Below are positions 1 to 8,059 of a stretch of 51,437 nucleotides of DNA, piece after piece. The translations under genes were made by a program, and so were the position numbers. Below the pieces are notes generated by a model. The model saw nothing but the letters and a program-made list of their open reading frames with translations, was not told the origin of the DNA and did not search any database. Positions within the stretch are counted from its first letter, which is position 1, and the number at the start of each line of letters is the position of its first letter. The stretch comes from Gammaproteobacteria bacterium (GTDB lineage: Bacteria > Pseudomonadota > Gammaproteobacteria > DSM-16500), in the NCBI GenBank assembly GCA_013286495.1, contig JABDFQ010000010.1, forward strand, positions 1 through 51,437, given 5' to 3'.

Positions 1-84
1 TATACCTGTGCGTCTGGCCAATTCGGCGGAGCTAATATTATTTTTTGACTTCAAGTGCGACAGAATGGAAGCGATGTTTTCCAT
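1..84 (-). CDS. XRE-family helix-turn-helix regulator, N-terminus only
   Basis: Only the first 28 codons lie inside the window; the gene continues past position 1. The translation begins MENIASILSHLKSKNNIS and continues into an ELARRTGI segment. This is the usual start of a short Cro/C1-type (XRE) DNA-binding protein, with helices 1 and 2 of the HTH visible. The ATG is at 84-82. It is divergent from the gene at 237 and could regulate the shared 150-base intergenic region, which is inference from position. Family assignment rests on a short fragment. Confidence 0.6.
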   Translation of the reverse strand, partial: MENIASILSHLKSKNNISSAELARRTGI

Positions 85-165
85 GATGATATGACCTAGT
101 TAATAATGCAATTCCGAATAATAATTATGTAAAAATGAATTGTAAAGGGATTTAATAAAAAATAT

Positions 166-208
166 TTGACACAAATTTACTTGATCAATATTCTACATTG
201 CATATAAT
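166..208 (+). promoter_or_regulatory. Candidate sigma70 promoter(s) for the 237 gene
   Basis: TTGACA at 166-171 is followed after 17 bases by TATTCT at 189-194. An alternative overlapping pair is TTGATC at 181-186 with TATAAT at 203-208, spacer 16. Either places a start site shortly upstream of the AGGAG ribosome site and the ATG at 237. The region also separates this gene from the divergent XRE regulator. Confidence 0.5.
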
Positions 209-236
209 TATGCACCAACGTATAGGAGAGTAACAC

Positions 237-677
237 ATGGAAGCATGTCTCAATATCAATGCAAAAGCGCTTCGATTCTCTGTTGAGAATGAACGCAAGG
301 TTTTAAAAGCCATGCTGTTTGGATTTGTGTATCGCTTGTTTGGCGACATATTCGAGCACGAAATGGAAATGAATCATCAATCATTATTGGAGTATTACGC
401 GATGGATAGCAGGATCATGCAACTGCTAATACAAGGTATAGTCGATACGGGTGAATATACACTGGAAGGAATTGCCTATCACACAGATATTCCACTTGAT
501 GTTATTTACGATGCAGCAAGCGGTATTAATAATCAAATTACTGCTGCACCGTGGGCGCGTGTGGCGGATTTGTATATGCAAGTTAAACCCGAAATTGCTT
601 ATGTGTTAACTGACCGCTTGCTGGAATTAAAAAATAAAAACGTTGAAGCATTTTCACAATTGCTAAAGGAAAGATGA
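237..677 (+). CDS. Small conserved Legionellales-type protein, possible regulator
   Basis: A 146-residue soluble protein with a good ribosome site (AGGAG, 8 bases before the ATG). The middle carries a YTLEGIAYHTDIPLDVIYD segment, which reads like a degenerate helix-turn-helix ('the protein senses which step follows in a lineage of phage-type regulators' pattern: a helix, a turn after H-T, and a recognition helix). I have the impression of similar proteins in Legionella and Coxiella beside XRE regulators, but cannot verify it here. Its stop is directly adjacent to the stop of the convergent DUF1622 gene. Function is unknown; a DNA-binding or regulatory role is a guess from the motif and the divergent XRE neighbour. 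Confidence 0.6.
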   Translation: MEACLNINAKALRFSVENERKVLKAMLFGFVYRLFGDIFEHEMEMNHQSLLEYYAMDSRIMQLLIQGIVDTGEYTLEGIAYHTDIPLDVIYDAASGINNQITAAPWARVADLYMQVKPEIAYVLTDRLLELKNKNVEAFSQLLKER

Positions 678-1022
678 TTATTCCTTGTTAATGGAGATTA
701 ACTCCCGATTGATAGAGAAACTTAAGATCGTTCGGATGACGACAATGATAGCCAGCAAACCCACTTCATAATAATCAGGAGTAGTAGTGGTGCCGATTAA
801 ATCTGCTGCCACGATGAATTCCAGCCCCAGTATCAATACGCGTCCAAGATTAAGACGGATGTAATTGATACTGGATGCATCGGTTTTAAACTGTCCACTG
901 ACAAGACCATAAACATATTGAAACGTGCAATAAAACACGCCGGAGAGAATGATCAGAATGCCAATCAGGGAAATAGTGTGCTGGATAAGAACTAAAATCG
1001 CATGTAGATTATGCCAATCCAT
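678..1022 (-). CDS. DUF1622 family integral membrane protein
   Basis: About 114 residues with three predicted membrane segments and the family signature LGRVLILGLEFIVAADLI followed by a conserved IVVIRTILSFSINRE near the C-terminus. DUF1622 proteins are small bacterial inner-membrane proteins of unknown function. The frame is open to a GTG at 1055, but the ATG at 1022 is preferred because CTGGAG sits nine bases upstream of it. It converges on the 237 gene with no intergenic space, so the two transcripts probably overlap. Confidence 0.75.
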   Translation of the reverse strand: MDWHNLHAILVLIQHTISLIGILIILSGVFYCTFQYVYGLVSGQFKTDASSINYIRLNLGRVLILGLEFIVAADLIGTTTTPDYYEVGLLAIIVVIRTILSFSINRELISINKE

Positions 1023-1171
1023 GGCGGTTGCTCCAGATAAAAAATCTATTATCACTCCTTCACCTTGTTCCAGTACAGCATTAATTTATGAAGCTCTGCG
1101 CACGAAAGATGTTTCTTTTGAAAGGAATATTTAGTATTTTAGTCGCAATATTTTCACTGTAGATTTCAATC

Positions 1172-3517
1172 ATGCAAGGCAGCAAAATTACCTTATTTGA
1201 TTCATCACTAATCAAACCTCCGAAAGAAATCGCAATGACATTACTAACTTCTGATCCTTCTGCATTTATCGAAAAATTGATGGAAAATAACGAATGGTTT
1301 TCATATGAAACAGCATTAAAGCTTGATAAATATGATCCACTAAACGAGAGCAGAAAAAAATTTAATACGCATGATATACATTTATTAAATGCACATGTTG
1401 ATAATTATATTTTCTTGCCAGGGTGGCTGGATAAAAGGGAAATGGAAGATATACAGCTTAATTTGCATCAGGAAGATTATCAGAAATCCCGTGAAAAAAT
1501 AATGGAAAAACACGCGCAAAGGCAAACGCTGGCATGTGCTGCGGTAAGGGAACTCATAGGTTATGCAGATGAAGATGAATTTATTTTTACTTCACGTACT
1601 TTGGCTGGAAACCTGCAATTAATGATTGAATTATTCAAACCTGATTACAAGGATTGGATAGATGGTAAATACAAAATCGTCATGCTCGATAATGATCTAT
1701 ATAAAAAAAATAAAAAAGTAATAAAACAGGCATTACAGCGTATTATCCAGACTGCTGCAAAATATGGCTGTTTTTCTGAAAGCTTGCCCGATATCAATGA
1801 CATTATTTGTCTGATTAAACCAAATCAAAATAAACATTATTGCGAAAAAGAAATAGCTGAATTCGTCAGCAGGCATAAAACCAGCATCAATATGCTTTTA
1901 TTGCCATCTGTTATCGTGGAAACAGGACAGCGTTTGCAAATGCCAGTGATTTTAAATGGATTGGCAGAAGAAATCAGTAATCAGGAGATTATCATTGGAC
2001 TTGATTTGTCAGAAACACTGGCAAATAGAATGATTGATCTTAAAACATTACCAGGTGTTGCGTTTGCCGTAAGTAATGCAAAATATTTATGTGTATCTGA
2101 AACAGGATCATTAGGTTTGTATGTCAATAAAAAATATAACCAAAACGGTGCGGTCGATTTTGCTGATGATGAATTGCATCATCTCATTCCAGCCAAATCC
2201 TGGCTTGAATATTTTCACCAGCAAGGCTGGCGTAAATATATGAGCAAATCAGAATGTTTGAGCTTGTATATCATCAATTTATTAAAAAAGCATTTTGGCA
2301 ATCAGATCACTATCATTACACCAGAAGATACGCTATGTCATGGTTCAGCGATTGTATTTCGCTTTACTGATCTCAAAGATGCAGATTTTATTGGTGAGTT
2401 TCTTATGTCGCAAAAGACATATTTGGGAAGTTTCAAAATCGAGGTTGTCGATAGTGATATCTATATCAATCCCCATTATGCCTATGCCAGTTTTAGTAAA
2501 ATAAACAAGGCGATCGAAAAAATTATTCATGCACGTAAAATTTTGAATTTGAAGGTTGCCAACCTTTCCATGCTTGAGCTGGATAAGACATTTACGTTCG
2601 ACTGGACGAACTCCCAAAATATTGCAGTGATAACTGATATCGCCGTGCAAATCGATAGACAAATAAAGGATTTGGGTATTGATAAAACCAGTTATGAAGA
2701 AGTCATGGCTTATATTGCCCTTAATTTCAAATTGGCGACTTATTATAATCATGTTATGCAAAATCCTGAAAAAGCGCTGGAAAAGCTGGATATCTGTGAA
2801 ACACATTATTTGCAAAAAACATCAGTCTCTGCGGATCTCGCTTCAGTAAGAATTCAGATGGCTTATGCCTCTCAGCAATTGGCAGTGTATGCATCAGGAA
2901 ATTATGCGGAAGATGAAAATGGTGCTGTCATAAATAACGAGCAAATGTGTGAATATGCTGCCAGAGTAAATAAATATCTGCAATTAGTAGTGAAAATGTA
3001 TCAGCATGCAAATGTGGATGATAAAAAATGGCAACAAATCATGGCAGATTTGAATCATATATTAGCATTGGAGTTAGCACGCGCTCATAAATATGATGAT
3101 AACATTTCACGCGATGAGGTATTGCAACAGTATCAGGTAACGATCATTCGTTATGAAAAGGCCGGAATTTCCCATGATCAGTTTGCAAAATTACTACTGG
3201 ATTATGCTTCATTTCTACTGCTGAATGAGCAATACAGGCTATTGGAAGAATGTCAGCTGTGCCTGAAAAAATATTGGGAAAAAAATGATGTTGAACATAA
3301 TCCTTATAAGCAACGTTTTGAAAATGCTAATAATGAATTTACGAGAGCAATCATTTCCAATAAGAAAAAACTAAAAGAGCAGGAAGAAGAAAAATCAGAA
3401 AGCGATAAATTGACGAAAGAGGGAAGTAAAAATAGACTCTCACCAAGAAAATTTATATCAAATCCATTTATTACCATTACAGAGCATAGTTCGTCCCCGA
3501 GAAAACCTTCCTTATAA
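1172..3517 (+). CDS. Kynureninase-like PLP-fold protein with long helical C-terminal extension
   Basis: A 781-residue protein. Residues about 45-460 follow the order of kynureninase landmarks: DPLNESRKKF near 55, an FTSRTLAGNLQLMIELF stretch near 138 (kynureninase 'TST.NL'), GLDLSETLAN at 276-285 (PLP-ring aspartate D278 in place of the family's GWDLAHAxGN), SNAKYL at 301-306 (candidate Schiff-base lysine K304), and HGSAIVFRF near 390 (family RGxQLSLRF). The His of 'DLAHA' and the HSLG-type substrate loop are not kept, so kynurenine hydrolysis is unlikely. Residues 460-781 are helix-rich and charged, end in a Lys/Glu-rich coiled-coil-like tail, and have no recognised domain. Kynureninase is normally about 400-420 residues. 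No strong ribosome site is seen. Its stop overlaps the stop of the convergent amidotransferase. The fold call is mine from motif order; the function is unknown, and an effector role is possible. Confidence 0.6.
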   Translation: MQGSKITLFDSSLIKPPKEIAMTLLTSDPSAFIEKLMENNEWFSYETALKLDKYDPLNESRKKFNTHDIHLLNAHVDNYIFLPGWLDKREMEDIQLNLHQEDYQKSREKIMEKHAQRQTLACAAVRELIGYADEDEFIFTSRTLAGNLQLMIELFKPDYKDWIDGKYKIVMLDNDLYKKNKKVIKQALQRIIQTAAKYGCFSESLPDINDIICLIKPNQNKHYCEKEIAEFVSRHKTSINMLLLPSVIVETGQRLQMPVILNGLAEEISNQEIIIGLDLSETLANRMIDLKTLPGVAFAVSNAKYLCVSETGSLGLYVNKKYNQNGAVDFADDELHHLIPAKSWLEYFHQQGWRKYMSKSECLSLYIINLLKKHFGNQITIITPEDTLCHGSAIVFRFTDLKDADFIGEFLMSQKTYLGSFKIEVVDSDIYINPHYAYASFSKINKAIEKIIHARKILNLKVANLSMLELDKTFTFDWTNSQNIAVITDIAVQIDRQIKDLGIDKTSYEEVMAYIALNFKLATYYNHVMQNPEKALEKLDICETHYLQKTSVSADLASVRIQMAYASQQLAVYASGNYAEDENGAVINNEQMCEYAARVNKYLQLVVKMYQHANVDDKKWQQIMADLNHILALELARAHKYDDNISRDEVLQQYQVTIIRYEKAGISHDQFAKLLLDYASFLLLNEQYRLLEECQLCLKKYWEKNDVEHNPYKQRFENANNEFTRAIISNKKKLKEQEEEKSESDKLTKEGSKNRLSPRKFISNPFITITEHSSSPRKPSL

Positions 3518-4429
3518 ATTAATGTCCTGCGAGGTTATTTTTACTTCACCGCCGGAAAGTTCAGCGACAATGAGCGTATATTCCGGTACTTCAATCCAGG
3601 TGGTAGCATCTTCTGTTAATGGTTCCGAGGCAATAATGATGCTTGATCTTGTTTTGCTGCCTTTCATTTTATATTCATTATCATAAAACCCATAACTATC
3701 ACCATAGGTATACCACAAGGAATGATATGCAAAATGTGAAACAGCTTCGGTATCACTGGCTTGCCAGCCATAATCAAGCACATAACGTGTCGCTGCGATA
3801 AATTCACCATTAGTGATAAATAAATTCACTGGAGAATTAATCGAGATATTATTTTTCTTGCGCACACGTTGCAAGATTTTGAGTGTTTCGTTAATTGCAG
3901 CGATAATTTCTGGTGTTGCATATTTGCCATGTGGGTTCGCCAATTGCGAAATAAACAGGGAATAAATCCATTCACTATCGGTTGTGCCATGAATATCTTT
4001 TTTAAATTCAGGTTTGATATATTCAAGTAAATCATATTTCATGGATTCAAAATTATATAATGAGCCATTATGAGCGAGTGCAACATTCGATCCAGGAAAT
4101 AAAAATGGATGTACGTTTTGCGTGGAAATAACTTGTTTATCGCTATAAGTTACACCGCGCAAATGAGCGAGCATGCAATGTGGTGATATTTTGCTGGCCA
4201 GGTTTCTGAGATTTTCATCATAAAATGGCAACAATGGTGTTTTATAAAGAAACGGTAACTGCGGATCATACGAATGCTGATCCCATGCCACAATTCCAAA
4301 TCCCGCAAGATTTAAGAGATGTGACATGTATTTCGGATGATAACTTTGTTTGATGAAAGAATTATCCGGTTTATATAATAATTCTTCCACAAGTATCGGT
4401 TTTCCAAGATACGATAATATTCTGCACAT
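3512..4429 (-). CDS. Class II glutamine amidotransferase (YafJ/EgtC-like)
   Basis: A glutamine amidotransferase of the Ntn-hydrolase class II. The start at 4429 gives MCRILSYLG, placing the catalytic Cys at position 2; the longer frame begins at a GTG (4438). AGGTG lies six bases before the chosen ATG, inside the last codons of the upstream gene. Further family marks are LAHLRGVTYSD, the NVHPF segment, LAHNGSLYNF and HGTTDSEWIY. The protein is about 305 residues, a normal length. It is the last gene of a three-gene minus-strand operon with the cNMP-domain protein and a GCS2 ligase, and starts five bases after the previous stop, suggesting translational coupling. EgtC-type enzymes hydrolyse gamma-glutamyl amides, which makes the GCS2 neighbour noteworthy. 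The actual substrate is unknown. Confidence 0.88.
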   Translation of the reverse strand: MCRILSYLGKPILVEELLYKPDNSFIKQSYHPKYMSHLLNLAGFGIVAWDQHSYDPQLPFLYKTPLLPFYDENLRNLASKISPHCMLAHLRGVTYSDKQVISTQNVHPFLFPGSNVALAHNGSLYNFESMKYDLLEYIKPEFKKDIHGTTDSEWIYSLFISQLANPHGKYATPEIIAAINETLKILQRVRKKNNISINSPVNLFITNGEFIAATRYVLDYGWQASDTEAVSHFAYHSLWYTYGDSYGFYDNEYKMKGSKTRSSIIIASEPLTEDATTWIEVPEYTLIVAELSGGEVKITSQDINL

Positions 4430-4434
4430 AATGT

Positions 4435-5436
4435 TCACCTGTTGTAAGTTTCAACATTTAAACGTATGTCAAGTTTATCTACAGATTTTTCCAGTGCTAC
4501 TAATGATCTGCAAATGAGGTTATATAATTTATACCAGATTGTTGGCAGATTTTTTTCAATGTAGTCGAGACCTGTGTCTGATAATTTAAGCAGGATGGTT
4601 TCTTCGCGCGTGGTAAAGGTAATAGTATACGACAAGGCTAAATCTTCACAGGAAATGCTGGTGAAAAGCGTTGCAGGTCCGATGATGGATAATTTCGCAA
4701 TTTTATTATCCTGAACAATACTGGTTTGTACCGCACCTTGTATCACAATATAATTGGAAGCGTTTTTTTCACCTTTATGAATGAGCGTACAATTCTTTCC
4801 AGCTTTCAGTAAAATGGTATGTTTTAATAATTCAGTGACTTCGTTTGAGCTAAATCCCTGAAATAAATACATGTCGTGTATTTCTTGTGAGCTAATGGAA
4901 ATATCTTCCTGATGAATTTCCTGAGGCTTGGTGAGTGAATGAATTATATCGCCGAAAAATGGTCGCGATAACATGTTTGATTCAGACATGAATTTAATGA
5001 TCTTGTCATGTACTTGCTTGATGCGTGCGCAAACCTGTGCGCTAATCGCACGGTATAAGTGATATTTAATTTCTGGGTAATAAGCTGTAAGAAATTCAAT
5101 ATATGTTTTTGTCAGAAACAAACATTCCACTTCATTTTGAGCTGTCATGGAAGTGGGACACGGAATATGTTCGATAAAACTTGCTTCACCAATAAAATTA
5201 CCATGATCCAGTGTTTCCAGTTGCGTGATGCCTTCACCCAGCATTTTTGCTGTGACAAGCACCGTTCCGCTAATAATCAGATAAATTCCAGTCGCATATT
5301 TTCCTTGATGCAGAATTGTTTCGCCAGGTTGAAAAAACATGACTGGATTATGCGAGATCATCATTTCCAGTTCTTTTGCAGAAAGATGTCTGGAAAGATA
5401 TTCATGTAATGATTGATAGCTTTCCTGATTCAGCAT
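4435..5436 (-). CDS. Protein with two cyclic-nucleotide-binding-like domains
   Basis: A 333-residue soluble protein with two cNMP-binding beta-roll domains, at about 10-135 and 190-320. Domain 1 shows GETILHQGKYATGIYLIISG and a phosphate-binding-cassette-like GNFIGEASFIEHIPCPTS. The arginine that normally contacts the cyclic phosphate (in R-[ST]-A) is missing here (P-C-P-T-S). Domain 2 has KGEKNASNYIVIQG and a still more degenerate cassette. No DNA-binding HTH is visible, so it is not a typical Crp-type activator. It overlaps the upstream ligase gene by 35 bases and precedes the amidotransferase. I infer a regulatory or scaffolding subunit that may not bind cAMP. Confidence 0.75.
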   Translation of the reverse strand: MLNQESYQSLHEYLSRHLSAKELEMMISHNPVMFFQPGETILHQGKYATGIYLIISGTVLVTAKMLGEGITQLETLDHGNFIGEASFIEHIPCPTSMTAQNEVECLFLTKTYIEFLTAYYPEIKYHLYRAISAQVCARIKQVHDKIIKFMSESNMLSRPFFGDIIHSLTKPQEIHQEDISISSQEIHDMYLFQGFSSNEVTELLKHTILLKAGKNCTLIHKGEKNASNYIVIQGAVQTSIVQDNKIAKLSIIGPATLFTSISCEDLALSYTITFTTREETILLKLSDTGLDYIEKNLPTIWYKLYNLICRSLVALEKSVDKLDIRLNVETYNR

Positions 5437-6571
5437 TGACTGCTTGCTCCGTTTCGGATTGTGACCACAGCTTGCATTGTTCTTCTACCATCTTTACTAA
5501 TGAACCTTTTTGTTTGAATATCTGTCGCAAAGTGGTGGCATCATCACATTTGCTTTGCAAATTATTTGTTAATTGCAAAAAAAATTCTGTGTTATTTAAG
5601 CGTTTTGCATAAGGTTCGATACGTTTGATTGTTTGCTCTATATCACTGATGATGGGTAAGCGTTGATAACTGATGGGATCAATAACATTGCCATCATAAC
5701 CATAACGACAAGCTTCAAAACGATTGTAATGATAAACGTGATATAAATCAGGATTAATTTCAATCGGTTTTTCTTCCAGTAAATAAAGCGAGAGTGTTTG
5801 AATATATGCGGTAATCATTGCGGCTTTTTCGATTGTGAGTGGTGTGTCACACACACGTACTTCGACAGTGCCAAATTCAGGTTTGGGTCGAATATCCCAA
5901 TATAAATCTTTCATGCTTTCAATAATTTTCAGACTTTTCATTTTGTAAAAATAATCTGAAAAAGTTTCCCATGTCGTGAGATAAGGAATAACACCGCTGG
6001 AAGGAAATCCTGTAAAAATAGTCAGGCGAGTAGAGTGATAACCAGTATCTACGCCTTGATAAAAAGGTGATGCACAACTCATGGCGATAAATTGTGGTGC
6101 ATAGCGAGTTAAAGCATGTGTGAGATAAAGTGCATCTTCGGGGCTTTTACAACCGATATGCACATGTTGTCCAAATACCGTTGATTGTTTGGAGAGATAG
6201 CGAAAATGGCGTGAAAGATTTTTGTAACGTGTCGTCGGAAATATTTTTTGCATCGCCCATTTTTGAAAAGGATGCGTGCCGCCGCCACATAATAATATAT
6301 TCAGATTGCTTGCTTGTTCTTTCAGGTAGGAGCGCAAGGTTTTTAATTCAGCATATAACTCAATAGCAGAATGATGCACTGAACTATTAATTTCAATCAT
6401 GCTTTGTGTGATTTCAGGTTTGATATTTTCTTCGTGCACATTTTCCTTGATATTGCGTATCAAGTCTTTTGAACGCGAGACAAGTGCAAATGAATTAGGA
6501 TGGACGATCTGAAATTCCAGTTCTGTGCCAATTGAAGCCATGTCGGATGCTCTGAAAGGTAATCGTCTCAT
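5402..6571 (-). CDS. YbdK-type carboxylate-amine ligase (GCS2 family)
   Basis: About 389 residues of the glutamate-cysteine ligase family 2 fold. The N-terminal IGTELEFQIVHP carries the metal and ATP-binding glutamates. HFRYLSKQSTVFGQHVHIGC is typical of the YbdK group, as are FPSSGVIPYLTTW and FGTVEVRVCD. Enzymes of this family join an amino acid to glutamate in vitro with ATP; the physiological substrate of YbdK is poorly defined, and EgtA of ergothioneine biosynthesis belongs to the same superfamily. The ATG at 6571 is chosen over a TTG at 6580. It is the first gene of an operon with the cNMP-domain protein and the class II amidotransferase. Confidence 0.85.
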   Translation of the reverse strand: MRRLPFRASDMASIGTELEFQIVHPNSFALVSRSKDLIRNIKENVHEENIKPEITQSMIEINSSVHHSAIELYAELKTLRSYLKEQASNLNILLCGGGTHPFQKWAMQKIFPTTRYKNLSRHFRYLSKQSTVFGQHVHIGCKSPEDALYLTHALTRYAPQFIAMSCASPFYQGVDTGYHSTRLTIFTGFPSSGVIPYLTTWETFSDYFYKMKSLKIIESMKDLYWDIRPKPEFGTVEVRVCDTPLTIEKAAMITAYIQTLSLYLLEEKPIEINPDLYHVYHYNRFEACRYGYDGNVIDPISYQRLPIISDIEQTIKRIEPYAKRLNNTEFFLQLTNNLQSKCDDATTLRQIFKQKGSLVKMVEEQCKLWSQSETEQAVNAESGKLSIIT

Positions 6572-6684
6572 GATGGCCAAAACTTTGTGGGTGTTTTATC
6601 AGTATATTCCGATTGATAATCATTTGCTAATTTTTGATCTATTTTTTACTAATATGTTTAAAATGCGTCAATTTTTATATCAGA

Positions 6685-7434
6685 TTAATTAAATACGAAT
6701 CCGACTACAAAATGTTTGGGTTTCGAGATGAAACGATCTGCGCCTGAAATTTGTGGTGCGGAATTAACGGCATATAAAGCGGCAGCATCCAGATCAGGAT
6801 TTTCACTGGATTGTAATAATTGCACGTCTGAGTAATGTCCAGCAGGATGCAAGGTTAAACCAATCAGCACTCTGCCACGAATGCCTAATTGTCCTGCGGT
6901 GCGTGGATAAGAAAAATGTGCTGACAAGGAACGTCCCAGTAATTTGATGAGTGGATCGGCTGGTTGGCTATCATCACCAATCATGTAGATTGGTTCAGAT
7001 TCTGTTTTTTTACTGACTTCCTGCATTTGTTCACTCTTCAACATATCAAATGAAGAAGATAAAAGTGATTTTTGTATTGGCGCAGGCGCAGTTTTTTTGA
7101 CAGGAATTTTTTTTGTATCTTTTGGAAATTGTAATGTGCTCTCTGTTTGTTTAACCGTTTCAATGCTTTCAGGTTGTTCGACAGATTCTGCTGTTATTTG
7201 TTTTGCAGAGGAAGTTTGCTGTTTTGCTGCTGTTGATTGCTGAGCAGCGGCAGAAGGTTTGATGGAACCGGTGTAAGTGTATGCAGGCACATAATAATGT
7301 GGCAATGGTTTGTTTTTTTGTGTTTCTGGTTTGGTGATGAGTGAGATGACAGCTAAAAACAGCAGTAAATGCAGTAGCAGAGATATCCAGAAGCCATTCT
7401 GTAATATTTTTCTGATGGTGCTGTTTTCTTCCAT
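6685..7434 (-). CDS. TonB-family energy transducer
   Basis: A 249-residue inner-membrane-anchored periplasmic protein. There is one N-terminal membrane helix (about residues 13-33), a low-complexity Pro/Lys/Gln/Ser linker (about 40-150), and a C-terminal TonB domain (about 165-249) with YPRTAGQLGIRGRVLIGLTL and a DAAALYAVNSAP motif. TonB couples the proton-motive force, through ExbB/ExbD, to outer-membrane receptors; neither partner nor a receptor is in this window. The gene is monocistronic here, lies between the GCS2 operon and ssrA, and is transcribed away from ssrA. Confidence 0.88.
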   Translation of the reverse strand: MEENSTIRKILQNGFWISLLLHLLLFLAVISLITKPETQKNKPLPHYYVPAYTYTGSIKPSAAAQQSTAAKQQTSSAKQITAESVEQPESIETVKQTESTLQFPKDTKKIPVKKTAPAPIQKSLLSSSFDMLKSEQMQEVSKKTESEPIYMIGDDSQPADPLIKLLGRSLSAHFSYPRTAGQLGIRGRVLIGLTLHPAGHYSDVQLLQSSENPDLDAAALYAVNSAPQISGADRFISKPKHFVVGFVFN

Positions 7435-7557
7435 ATTTCACATCCACAGGATTATTCAGCATATTTTACATGAGGGAAGTGTGAATGCCTTGCAATTTTC
7501 GATTGAAATGCATAACATCCGCTAAGTTTGTTTTAATCTGAATGGATTTGAATGAAC

Positions 7558-7563
7558 TATAAT
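7558..7563 (+). promoter_or_regulatory. -10 element of the ssrA promoter
   Basis: A perfect TATAAT lies eight bases before the deduced 5' end of tmRNA at 7572. No convincing -35 hexamer is found 16-18 bases upstream, so the promoter may rely on an extended -10 or upstream AT-rich sequence. Confidence 0.6.
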
Positions 7564-7571
7564 TCCCAGTA

Positions 7572-7992
7572 GGGGGCGATCTGGTTTCGACGTGGATTGC
7601 AAAGCTTGAGGTGCATGTCGAGGATGTAACAAAACCTCGTAAAAAACTGTTACAAATCATATAGTTGCCAATAGAAAACGCAACTTCGCTGTTAAAGCTG
7701 CAAACGACAACGTCTTCGCAGACGAAGTCGCAGCCGCCGCCTAAACACCGGCACAGCGCCATCCACCGATTGTGCTTGTACGATCGGAATCTTGCGAAAG
7801 CAAGTGCAGGGTGGTCATAGCATACAAGCTCGCGGTCTGATTTGCCCACAATCAAACTGCTAAATTTAAACGGGATCGCTACTGCAATATCCTTCCAATC
7901 GGAAGTGCAGTAGTTAAATTCGAAGATTGGATACACATGTAGACCCGATAGTAGAGGATTTGCGGACGCGGGTTCAATTCCCGCCGCCTCCA
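7572..7992 (+). ncRNA. ssrA: Transfer-messenger RNA (tmRNA)
   Basis: The 5' end GGGGGCGATCTGGTTTCGACG matches the conserved tmRNA 5' region and pairs over seven positions with CGCCTCC at the 3' end. The T arm GCGGGTTCAATTCCCGC is present near 7968-7984. The tag frame resumes at GCA 7700-7702 and encodes ANDNVFADEVAAAA, ending in TAA at 7742-7744. A 14-residue tag is longer than E. coli's ANDENYALAA and ends in four alanines suited to ClpXP/ClpAP recognition. After the discriminator A at 7992 the genome reads TAA, so the CCA tail is not encoded and must be added enzymatically. The molecule rescues stalled ribosomes with SmpB. A promoter -10 lies just upstream; no strong terminator hairpin is seen downstream. 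Confidence 0.97.
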
Positions 7993-8059
7993 TAAAATTG
8001 TTATTTAGGAAATGACAAAATTTCTGTATCAATTTCACGTTATTCCATACGAGTCTTGA

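Noticed and set aside
2345-2815. 156-codon minus-strand frame
   Set aside because: Lies wholly inside the kynureninase-like gene on the opposite strand, with low-complexity translation and no ribosome site; a shadow frame.
7466-8038. 190-residue minus-strand open frame containing MEAAGIEPASANPLLSG
   Set aside because: It is the antisense of ssrA; this translation of the tmRNA 3' half is a familiar false protein in genome annotations.
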